From: AP-15 sp963832875
GTDB lineage: Bacteria; Pseudomonadota; Alphaproteobacteria; ATCC43930; CGMCC-115725
Direction: 5' to 3'
DNA length: 64,000 nucleotides
Assembly (NCBI GenBank): GCA_963832875.1
Contig: CAWHWB010000002.1
Span: 434,001 to 498,000 of the forward strand
Both the position numbers and the translations under genes were made by a program. The notes beneath the pieces were generated by a model, which did not search any database, was not told the origin of the DNA, and saw nothing but the letters and a program-made list of their open reading frames with translations. Shown in pieces: positions 37,088 through 44,514 of the stretch. Position 1 is the first letter of the stretch; every line of letters begins with the position of its first letter.

Positions 37088-37593
37088 GGGCGAAGCCGAT
37101 CCTCGCCGCCGCCGCCCTGTGCCTAATCGCGGCCGCCTGCGACAACATGGCCAACCAGCCGAAGCGGCTGCCCTACGAGCTACCCTACGGTGCCGAGGCC
37201 AACTGGCCGATGCTGCCGCCGCCCAACATTGTCGCGCGCGACGACGTACCGGTGCCGATCCCGCCGGTCACTTTGGCCTTGCTTGAGCGCGGCCAGCAGC
37301 GGTTCGACATCTATTGCGCGCCCTGCCACAGCCGCGTCGGCGACGGTCACGGCATGATCGTCGAGCGCGGCTTTCCTGCACCGCCCTCCTATTACATAGC
37401 ACGTCTGCGCGAGGCGCCGGTCCAGCATTTTTATGACGTGATCACCCATGGCTACGGCGCCATGTTTCCCTATGCCGACCGGGTGGCGCCTTCTGATCGG
37501 TGGGCGATCGTCGCCTACATCCGGGCCCTGCAGGCGAGCGCCGACGCCAAGCTCGCTGATGTGCCCGCGGACAAGCGGGCCGCCCTGCAGTGA
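37084..37593 (+). CDS. actE: Alternative complex III monoheme cytochrome lipoprotein, ActE
   Basis: A 169-residue cytochrome c. A lipoprotein signal (LCLIAAAC, lipid-modified Cys near residue 19) is followed by one class I heme domain: CAPCH, then the GDGHGMIVERGFPAPPSYY loop and a C-terminal DRWAIVAYIRALQ helix. The probable Met ligand lies in GYGAMFPYAD. It is the periplasmic monoheme subunit that can hand electrons to the oxidase. Starts with GTG overlapping the actD stop; its own stop overlaps the actF GTG. Confidence 0.92.
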   Translation: MRAKPILAAAALCLIAAACDNMANQPKRLPYELPYGAEANWPMLPPPNIVARDDVPVPIPPVTLALLERGQQRFDIYCAPCHSRVGDGHGMIVERGFPAPPSYYIARLREAPVQHFYDVITHGYGAMFPYADRVAPSDRWAIVAYIRALQASADAKLADVPADKRAALQ

Positions 37594-38699
37594 GCGCCGA
37601 CCGCATTTGGGTCAGGCTCAATCTGCTGGCACTCGGCGCAGTGGTGCTCGGCGCCATCGGCTGCGTGGTCGGCGGGATCATCGAACCGGAGGGTTTTTTC
37701 CGCGCCTGGCTGTGCAGCTTTCTGCTGTGGCTCGGCCTGCCGCTCGCCGGGATCACCCTGGTGATGGTCCACGATCTGACCGGCGGTCGCTGGATGGCGA
37801 CGGCCCGTCCGGTCTTGAATGCGGCGGTCGCGACGATGCCGCTCGCCACCCTCGCCGGAATCCCGGCCTTCATCGGCCTGCACAGCATCTTTAGCTGGAC
37901 GCATCCGGCGACCACTCTCACCAATACATTTTATCTGAACAGCACTGCCTTTTATCTGCGCTACGTGATTTATCTGGTGCTGTGGAACCTGCTCGCCGCC
38001 TATGCGCTGTTCGGCCCGCGCGGCGAGGCCGTGCCGATCGCGCCAGCCTTGTCGTGGCTCAGCGGCATCGGGCTGATCCTGCTCGCCTTTTCCGCAGGTT
38101 TCGCCTCGATCGACTGGATCCTGTCGGTCGAGCCCGACTTCTGGTCGACGGTGTTCCCGATGATCGCCGGGGCCGCCTGGTTCAACACCGGGTTGGCGCT
38201 GGTGCTGCTGGCTGTCGCCGTCGCCGCCCCGGCGCTCGGCCCTCGACGCGACCACATGGGCGACCTCGCGGCCATTCTCTTGGCGACGACAATCTTCTGG
38301 GCTTATGTCGAATTCTGCCAGTTCCTGATCGTCTGGGAAGAAAACCTCAAAGACGAGATTCCCTGGTATCTGATCCGCATGGCCGGGGTCTGGCAGCCGA
38401 CGCTGTATGTCGCTGCGGGACTCGGCTTCTTCGTGCCGTTTTTCGCGCTGGTGTCGCAGCCCGGTAAGCGCAGCCGCGGCGTCGTCGCGGCAGTCTGCGT
38501 GCTGATCCTCGTCGCCAATGTGGCCGACAAGTGGTGGCTGGTGCTGCCGGTGTTTCGCCGGGCCGGCCCGTTCTGGCTCGATGCTGTCGCAATCTTGGCA
38601 CTGGGCGGGCTGATGTTGCTGTTCTTCCTGTGGTGGCTGCGCAATGGCGCCGCATTGGCGCTCGGCGCGATACAGGGCTGGAAAGCGCACCATGGCTGA
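37590..38699 (+). CDS. actF: Alternative complex III NrfD-like subunit, ActF
   Basis: A 369-residue membrane protein with about ten helices, the second NrfD-like subunit of alternative complex III. Characteristic segments include GFFRAWLCSFLLWLGLPLAG, TLAGIPAFIGLHSIFSW, YLNSTAFYLRYVIYLVLW, FASIDWILSVEPDFWSTVFP and YVEFCQFLIVWEENLKDEIP. Intact throughout, in contrast to actB-D just upstream. Start GTG 37590 overlaps the actE stop, and the last 8 bases overlap the next small gene. Confidence 0.92.
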   Translation: MSADRIWVRLNLLALGAVVLGAIGCVVGGIIEPEGFFRAWLCSFLLWLGLPLAGITLVMVHDLTGGRWMATARPVLNAAVATMPLATLAGIPAFIGLHSIFSWTHPATTLTNTFYLNSTAFYLRYVIYLVLWNLLAAYALFGPRGEAVPIAPALSWLSGIGLILLAFSAGFASIDWILSVEPDFWSTVFPMIAGAAWFNTGLALVLLAVAVAAPALGPRRDHMGDLAAILLATTIFWAYVEFCQFLIVWEENLKDEIPWYLIRMAGVWQPTLYVAAGLGFFVPFFALVSQPGKRSRGVVAAVCVLILVANVADKWWLVLPVFRRAGPFWLDAVAILALGGLMLLFFLWWLRNGAALALGAIQGWKAHHG

Positions 38700-39066
38700 T
38701 CTCGATCACCGCATCGAGGACAATTCCGACACCGCCTTCGAAGGGTCGGACTGGCCGCTGCGCACCGTCGGCATAGTTTTCGCCGGGATCTTGGCGTTTT
38801 TGGTGATCGGGGCCTTCGTGCTGATCGGTGCGTTTCCTCGGGCGGTATCGGATGTCGGCCGACGCCTCGCCGTGGAGCCGCCGCAGCCGCGCCTGCAGAT
38901 CGATCCGGCCGAAGATCTCGCAAAGTTCCGCGCCAAGGAGGAGAAAGAGCTGGACAGCTATTATTGGATCGACAAGAAAAAGGGCATCGTCCACATCCCA
39001 ATCGCCCAAGCGATCAAGGAACTCACCGCGAGAGGGATCGCCGGCTTTCCGAAGGCGCCGCCGTGA
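38692..39066 (+). CDS. Small single-pass protein of the ACIII-caa3 locus
   Basis: A 124-residue protein with one membrane helix (VGIVFAGILAFLVIGAFVLIG, about residues 26-46) and a C-terminal periplasmic part: PPQPRLQIDPAEDLAKFRAK, YYWIDKKKGIVHIPI, AIKELTARGIAG. Similar small proteins are found between actF and the SCO/cox genes in other alternative complex III loci; the exact role is not established, though an assembly or accessory part is likely. Overlaps the end of actF and is overlapped by the SCO gene. Confidence 0.8.
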   Translation: MADLDHRIEDNSDTAFEGSDWPLRTVGIVFAGILAFLVIGAFVLIGAFPRAVSDVGRRLAVEPPQPRLQIDPAEDLAKFRAKEEKELDSYYWIDKKKGIVHIPIAQAIKELTARGIAGFPKAPP

Positions 39067-39848
39067 GAGCGGGCCTGACCGCGCCGTTCGCCGCGATCGC
39101 GGTGCTGGGGTTGCTCGCAGTCGCGTCAGCCTCGGCAGCCGATTTCTCCGGCCTCGCGTTTCAGCCGCATCCGGGTGGGCGCCTGCCGCTCGGTCTGCGC
39201 CTTGCCGACGAGCACGGCCGCGCCGTCCCCCTCGGTGAGTTTTTCTCCGGCAAGCCCGTGATTCTGGTGCTCGAATATCTGCACTGCAAGACCCTGTGCG
39301 GGTTGGCCCTCGGCGCGCTCGCTACCGCGCTCGATCAGGTCGCGGTCGACGCCGGCCGTGATTTTCAGGTGGTCGCGATCAGCATCGATCCGCGCGACAC
39401 GCCGGCCGACGCGGCGGCGGCAAAGGCCAAATATCTGGCGATCTATCGCCACCCCGACGCCGCCGCCGGCTGGCATTTCCTGACCGGGCCGCAGGCGGTG
39501 ATCGAGCGGATCGCCGGCGCGGTCGGCTTTCCCTATCGCTACGACGCGGCGCTCGACCAGTACATGCATCCGGTGGGCTTTGTTTTCGCCGCCCCGAACG
39601 GCACGATCAGCCGCTATCTGCTCGAAATCGACCCGACCCCGGCCGAACTGAGCGCCGCGCTCGGCGACGCGGTCCAAGCGGAAACCCAAGGCCCGCTGAC
39701 CCGGCTGGTGCTGTGGTGCCACGGCGAGGACCCGTTGCTCGGCCGCTACACGGTGCCGGTCGAAGCGGCCTTCGCCGTCATCAACCTGGCGGCGATGGCG
39801 GGCGGCATCGTCGTCTTCTCCGCGATCTGGCGCCGGCGTCACGGCTGA
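39063..39848 (+). CDS. SCO1/SenC-family copper chaperone
   Basis: A 261-residue protein that delivers copper to the CuA site of cytochrome oxidase. A signal peptide (FAAIAVLGLLAVASASAA) is followed by a thioredoxin-like fold with the copper ligands Cys75 and Cys79 in YLHCKTLCG and His169 in YMHPVGFVF. A C-terminal helix (AFAVINLAAMAGGIVVFSAIW) anchors it, which is a feature of SCO proteins in alternative complex III loci. The start is GTG overlapping the preceding stop. Directly precedes the CuA-containing subunit gene. Confidence 0.92.
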   Translation: MRAGLTAPFAAIAVLGLLAVASASAADFSGLAFQPHPGGRLPLGLRLADEHGRAVPLGEFFSGKPVILVLEYLHCKTLCGLALGALATALDQVAVDAGRDFQVVAISIDPRDTPADAAAAKAKYLAIYRHPDAAAGWHFLTGPQAVIERIAGAVGFPYRYDAALDQYMHPVGFVFAAPNGTISRYLLEIDPTPAELSAALGDAVQAETQGPLTRLVLWCHGEDPLLGRYTVPVEAAFAVINLAAMAGGIVVFSAIWRRRHG

Positions 39849-39855
39849 GTCCGCG

Positions 39856-40809
39856 ATGTATCACTGGGTCCCGTTCTGGCCGAACACCGCCGCGGTCAAC
39901 GGCCAGGTGGTCAACGCGCTCTATATCGCCGAACTCGGCGTCAGCGGCCTGATCCTGGTGTTGGTCTGCGGCATGATGTTCGTGTTCTGCCTGCGCTACC
40001 GGCGCGGCAGCAGCGCCTCGCGCGCCGATCCGACGCAGAAGAGCTGGGTCTTTGAAATCGGCTGGACCGTCGCGACCCTGGTCGCGTTTCTGGGGCTCTT
40101 CGTCTGGGGTGCCGTCGTCTACATCTGGCTCTACCAATCGCCTGCCGGCGACCTGGAAGTCTATGTCGTCGGCAAGCAGTGGATGTGGAAGATCGAGCAC
40201 CCCGGCGGCCAGCGCGAGATCGACGCGCTGCACGTGCCGGTCAACGAGACCGTGCGGCTGGTGCTGACCTCGCAAGACGTGATCCACAGCTTCTTTGTCC
40301 CGGCCTTCCGGATCAAGCACGACGTGCTGCCCGGCACCTATGAGACGGTATGGTTCAAGGCGACTGAGACCGGCCGATACCGGATCGAATGCGCCCAATA
40401 CTGCGGGACCCAGCACGCGCATATGATCGGCGACGTCTACGTTATGACGCCGGCCGATTATGCGCGCTGGCTGACCGACCAGGGCACCGGCGAATCCCTA
40501 GCGCAGCAGGGTGAGGCGCTGTTCCGCGAGCGCGGCTGCAGCGGCTGCCACGGCGCCAACAGCACGGTGCACGCCCCGCCGCTCGAAGGCGTCTATGGCA
40601 GCCTCGTGCAGCTGCAGGACGGTTCGACGGTGCGGGCCGACGAGCGCTATCTGCACGATTGCATCCTCGAGCCGCGCACCTTCACGGTCGCCGGCTACCC
40701 GCCGATCATGCCCGACTTTTCAGGCCAGCTCAGCGAGCACGATATCGTCAAGCTGGTCGCCTACATCCAATCGCTCGCCCACCAGGAACCCCCGCCCAAG
40801 GAACCCTAA
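39856..40809 (+). CDS. ctaC: Cytochrome c oxidase subunit II with fused cytochrome c (caa3)
   Basis: A 317-residue subunit. Two N-terminal helices (21-48 and 68-92), then a cupredoxin domain with the full CuA set: His144 in SQDVIHSFFVPAF, Cys179, Cys183, His187 and Met190 in CAQYCGTQHAHM. A C-terminal cytochrome c domain has CSGCH (228-232) and the Met ligand in PPIMPDFSGQL. The fused heme domain makes this a caa3 oxidase that takes electrons directly. ATG 39856 follows the SCO stop by 7 bases. Confidence 0.95.
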   Translation: MYHWVPFWPNTAAVNGQVVNALYIAELGVSGLILVLVCGMMFVFCLRYRRGSSASRADPTQKSWVFEIGWTVATLVAFLGLFVWGAVVYIWLYQSPAGDLEVYVVGKQWMWKIEHPGGQREIDALHVPVNETVRLVLTSQDVIHSFFVPAFRIKHDVLPGTYETVWFKATETGRYRIECAQYCGTQHAHMIGDVYVMTPADYARWLTDQGTGESLAQQGEALFRERGCSGCHGANSTVHAPPLEGVYGSLVQLQDGSTVRADERYLHDCILEPRTFTVAGYPPIMPDFSGQLSEHDIVKLVAYIQSLAHQEPPPKEP

Positions 40810-40811
40810 CC

Positions 40812-42449
40812 ATGGCGTCGATTACGGCCGACGTTCCGGCCAGTTATCTGACCTCTGAAAACGGGGTTCGTTCGTGGCTCTTGACCAGAGACCACAAACG
40901 GATCGCGTTGCTGTTCTTTGCATCGATCACGTTTTTCTTTTTTATCGGCGGCTTTGCTGCGACCATGATGCGTCTCAATCTGGCAACGCCGGAGGGGCTG
41001 CTACAGCCCGACATCTACAATCGGATGTTCACGATGCACGGCGTGATCATGGTATGGTTTTTTCTGATCCCGTCGATCCCGACGACGCTCGGCAATTTTA
41101 TTCTGCCATTGGCGATCGGCGCCCATGATTTGGCGTTTCCGCGGATCAATCTGGCGAGCTGGTATGTGTTCAATCTTTCCGGGCTGGTGCTGCTGTTCGC
41201 GATCATCATGGGCGGGGTCGATACCGGCTGGACCTTTTACACGCCCTATTCGACCCTGTTTTCAAATGGATACGTGGTCGCTGCGACATTGGCGGTGTTC
41301 GTAAACGGGTTTTCCTCGATCATGACCGGGCTCAATTTCGTCGTGACCGTGCATCGCCTGCGCGCGCCTGGCATGACCTGGATGCGGCTGCCATTGTTCG
41401 TCTGGGGCATCTATACCGTCAGCCTGGTCATGCTGCTGGCGACGCCGGTCTTGGCAATGACGGTGTTCCTGGTGGCGATGGAACGCTTCATGCACGTCGG
41501 TATTTTCGATCCGTCGCTGGGCGGCGATCCGCTGCTCTACCAGCACATGTTTTGGTTTTACTCCCACCCGGCCGTTTACATCATGATTTTGCCGGCGATG
41601 GGCGTCATCAGCGAGCTCGTCACCTGCTATTCTCGAAAGACGATCTTTGGCTACACCGGCATGACCATAGCGCTGATCTCGCTCGCCGTGCTGACGTTCT
41701 TTGTTTGGGGCCATCACATGTTCGTCGCCGGAATCTCGATCTATTCCGGCGTGTTCTTTTCATTGATGACGTTTTTTGTGGCGCTGCCTTCGGCGATCAA
41801 GGTGTTCAACTGGACCGCCAGCTTGCACAAGGGCTCGATCGTCTTCGACGCGCCGATGATCTACGCGCTCGGCTTTGTCGTCCTGTTCACGATCGGCGGT
41901 CTAACCGGGTTGATCCTGGCAACCGTCGGGCTCGACGTCGATCTGCACGCCACCTATTTCGTCATCGCGCATTTCCACTACATCATGGTCGGCGGCACGG
42001 TCAGTGCCTTTTTCGGCGGGCTGCATTATTGGTGGCCGAAGATCACCGGCCGGCTCTACCCCGAGATGTGGGCGCGGTTTGCCGCGATTCTGACCTTCGT
42101 CGGGTTCAACCTAACCTTCTTTCCGCAATTCATCCTCGGCTATTTGGGCATGCCGCGGCGCTACTATTCTTATCCGCCGCAATGGCAGTCGTGGAACGTG
42201 TTGTCCTCGGCCGGGGCCTCGATCCTGGCCGTCGCCTATCTGATGCCGCTCGGCTATCTGGTATGGTCGCTGTTCTACGGCGAGCGCGCGGGCGCCAACC
42301 CATGGCGCGCCACCGGCCTCGAGTGGCAGACCTCATCGCCGCCGCCGGTCTACAATTTCGCCCGCACCCCGGTCGTGACCGTCGCCCCCTACGCCTACAA
42401 CGCCGAAGACGGCAGCTTCACCGCGCAGGACGGCGCCACTCATGCATAG
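40812..42449 (+). CDS. ctaD: Cytochrome c oxidase subunit I, A2 type
   Basis: A 545-residue heme-copper oxidase catalytic subunit with 12 or more helices. Heme a ligands His76 (FTMHG) and the pair in IAHFHYIMVGG; CuB ligands His252 in YSHPAVY and His301-His302 in VWGHHMF; the cross-linked Tyr is Tyr256. The D-channel glutamate of A1 oxidases is replaced: YSHPAV (250-255) is the hallmark of the A2 subfamily. It reduces O2 to water while pumping protons. Its last codons overlap the subunit III start by 8 bases. Confidence 0.96.
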   Translation: MASITADVPASYLTSENGVRSWLLTRDHKRIALLFFASITFFFFIGGFAATMMRLNLATPEGLLQPDIYNRMFTMHGVIMVWFFLIPSIPTTLGNFILPLAIGAHDLAFPRINLASWYVFNLSGLVLLFAIIMGGVDTGWTFYTPYSTLFSNGYVVAATLAVFVNGFSSIMTGLNFVVTVHRLRAPGMTWMRLPLFVWGIYTVSLVMLLATPVLAMTVFLVAMERFMHVGIFDPSLGGDPLLYQHMFWFYSHPAVYIMILPAMGVISELVTCYSRKTIFGYTGMTIALISLAVLTFFVWGHHMFVAGISIYSGVFFSLMTFFVALPSAIKVFNWTASLHKGSIVFDAPMIYALGFVVLFTIGGLTGLILATVGLDVDLHATYFVIAHFHYIMVGGTVSAFFGGLHYWWPKITGRLYPEMWARFAAILTFVGFNLTFFPQFILGYLGMPRRYYSYPPQWQSWNVLSSAGASILAVAYLMPLGYLVWSLFYGERAGANPWRATGLEWQTSSPPPVYNFARTPVVTVAPYAYNAEDGSFTAQDGATHA

Positions 42450-43077
42450 TCTGCGGCCCGAGATGCAGTATGCCACCCTCGCGCAGCAGCGCGAGACGGC
42501 GCAGCTCGGCATGTGGGGGTTCATCGCCACCGAAACCCTGTTCTTCGGTGCGCTGATCTTCACCTATTTCATCTACCGCAACGCCTATCCGCACGAATTC
42601 GCCGCGGCCGGCAAGGACGCAGTGCTGTGGTGCGGCAGCGTCAATATCGGGCTGCTGCTGACCAGCAGCCTGACCATGGTGCTGGCGATCGATGCCGCGG
42701 CCGAGGGCCGACGCCGCGCTCTCGTGTTGTGGCTGGTCGCCACCGCGTCTCTCGGCGCCGTCTTTATTTGCGTCAAAGGCTTCGAGTGGTATCTGGACTA
42801 CCAGGACCACGTGGTGCCGGCGGTCAACTTCGTTCTGAAGCCCGGAGAGGGCCCGGCCAGCGAATTGTTCTGGGTGTTCTATTTTATCGCCACGCCCTTG
42901 CATGCGCTGCACCTGACGATCGGGATCGCTCTCGTCCTCACCATGCTGGCGCGGGTGCGGCGCGGCGAATTGACCCCGGCCTATTACGCGCCGCTCGAAG
43001 TGGTCGGGCTCTACTGGAGCTTTGTCGACACCGTTTGGGTGTTCCTCTACCCGGCGATCTATCTGGTGGGGCGGTGA
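42442..43077 (+). CDS. ctaE: Cytochrome c oxidase subunit III
   Basis: A 211-residue seven-helix (here about five visible) subunit III. Typical stretches are TAQLGMWGFIATETLFFGAL, YRNAYPHEF, SSLTMVLAIDAA, ICVKGFEWYLDYQDH, FVIAT-like FYFIATPLHALHLTIGIAL and LYWSFVDTVWVFLYPAIYL. It stabilises the catalytic subunit and binds lipid. Overlaps ctaD by 8 bases and shares one base (stop/start) with the next gene, so the four cox genes are translationally coupled. Confidence 0.94.
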   Translation: MHSLRPEMQYATLAQQRETAQLGMWGFIATETLFFGALIFTYFIYRNAYPHEFAAAGKDAVLWCGSVNIGLLLTSSLTMVLAIDAAAEGRRRALVLWLVATASLGAVFICVKGFEWYLDYQDHVVPAVNFVLKPGEGPASELFWVFYFIATPLHALHLTIGIALVLTMLARVRRGELTPAYYAPLEVVGLYWSFVDTVWVFLYPAIYLVGR

Positions 43078-43388
43078 TGGCCGGCGGACGCGAAAGCGCC
43101 GGCGGGTCGGGATCGGCGCTGGTCTATGTCGTCGCTTGGCTGGTGCTGCTGCTGCTGACCGGCCTCAGCATCTTGAGCGCCTATCTGCGTCTCGGCGCCT
43201 TTGCCCCGGTCGCCGAATTCGGCATAGCGGCGACCCAGGCGGCGATCATCTTCGTGCTGTTCATGCGGCTCAGGGGGCCGCCTTCGCTGAAATGGGTGTT
43301 CGCCGGTGCCGGCTTCTTCTGGCTGCTGTTTCTCTACGGGCTCAGCGTGACCGACTACGCCACCCGCCGCGGCTGGCCGTTGCATTAG
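43077..43388 (+). CDS. Cytochrome c oxidase subunit IV-like protein
   Basis: A 103-residue protein with three helices (SALVYVVAWLVLLLLTGLSIL, FGIAATQAAIIFVLFMRL, WVFAGAGFFWLLFLYGLSV), matching the prokaryotic subunit IV/CoxF family that completes caa3 oxidases. The start is TGATG-type overlap with ctaE. It is the last gene of the respiratory locus and converges on galM with a single intervening base. Confidence 0.88.
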   Translation: MAGGRESAGGSGSALVYVVAWLVLLLLTGLSILSAYLRLGAFAPVAEFGIAATQAAIIFVLFMRLRGPPSLKWVFAGAGFFWLLFLYGLSVTDYATRRGWPLH

Positions 43389-43389
43389 C

Positions 43390-44439
43390 CTAGGGCGCGG
43401 CGGTCAGGCGGTAGACGATCTGTTGGCGATATGCCTCGCCCGGCCGCAGGATCGTCGAGGGGAAATTGGGCTGGTTCGGCGCATTTGGAAAGCCCTGCGG
43501 TTCGAAGGCAAAACCCGCCGATTGGCGGTAGAGCCCGCCGCGGCCCGGCGCCGAACCGTCGAGGTTGTTCCCCGCGTAGAACTGCAGGCCGGGCTGGGTG
43601 GTCAGGATCTCGAGCCTGCGGCCGCTGCGCGGGCTGCAGACCCGCGCCGCCAGACGAAGCGCTCCAGGCTGGCCCGGCGACAGCACGAAATAATGGTCAT
43701 AGCCGCGGCCGTAGCGCAGTTGCGCAGCCGGCTCTCGGATCCGCTCGCCGATATGCCGGCGGTCGCGGAAATCGAACGGAGTCCCGGCCACCGCGGCGAT
43801 CTCGCCGGTCGGGATCTGTCTCCGGTCGGTCGGCAAATAAGAATCGGCAAAGATCTCGACTTCATGGTCGAGACAGTCGCGCGCCGGCGGTCCGTCGAGG
43901 TTGAAATAGGGGTGCGCGCTCAGCGACAATGGCGTCGGCTTGGTCGTGCTTGCTTTAAAATCCAGGGACAAATCGGCGCCGTCGAGCCGCCAGGTCGCTT
44001 CGGCCGCGACCTCGCCCGGGAACCCCTGGTCGCCGTCCGGACTAACCAAAGCCAGCGTCAGATGCTGTCCGTCATGTTCGGTGACCGACCAGAACCGCTT
44101 GCCGAAGCCCTCGGCGCCGCCGTGCAGGGTCGACCCATTCTCATTTTTTGAAAGCTCATAAGCATGCCCGTCGATGACCATCCGGCCATCGGCGATGCGG
44201 TTCGCGTTGCGGCCCAGCAGCGCGCCGAACGAGCCGCGATTGTCGAGATATCCGGCAACCTCGTCGAAGCCCAGCACGACGTGCTCGCGCGCGCCGCCGG
44301 GATCGGCCATTTCGAGCGACACCAGCGCCCCGGCATAATCGGTGATGCGGGCGCGCAGCACGTTGCTCTCCAAAGTAAAGAGGCGCGCCGTCCGACCTTG
44401 CGCCTGACCAAAGGATATGCTTTCCGAGACCGAGCCCAA
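43390..44439 (-). CDS. galM: Aldose 1-epimerase (galactose mutarotase)
   Basis: A 349-residue mutarotase interconverting alpha and beta anomers of aldoses. Family elements: FGALLGRNANRIADGRMVIDG with the substrate Arg, NENGSTLHGGAEGFGKRFW (first catalytic His), SLSAHPYFNLDG (second catalytic His), YDHYFVLSP and TTQPGLQFYAGNNLDG with the catalytic Glu replaced downstream in the FAFEPQGFPNAPN loop. No signal peptide. Transcribed in the same direction as, and 75 bases downstream of, kup. Confidence 0.92.
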   Translation of the reverse strand: MGSVSESISFGQAQGRTARLFTLESNVLRARITDYAGALVSLEMADPGGAREHVVLGFDEVAGYLDNRGSFGALLGRNANRIADGRMVIDGHAYELSKNENGSTLHGGAEGFGKRFWSVTEHDGQHLTLALVSPDGDQGFPGEVAAEATWRLDGADLSLDFKASTTKPTPLSLSAHPYFNLDGPPARDCLDHEVEIFADSYLPTDRRQIPTGEIAAVAGTPFDFRDRRHIGERIREPAAQLRYGRGYDHYFVLSPGQPGALRLAARVCSPRSGRRLEILTTQPGLQFYAGNNLDGSAPGRGGLYRQSAGFAFEPQGFPNAPNQPNFPSTILRPGEAYRQQIVYRLTAAP

Positions 44440-44514
44440 GGAAACCCTCCTCCTGCTCCGGGTGCCGAACCGGCCCCGTTCCTCGACAAACGCCGACCGT
44501 CGATCGCCGCTCCC

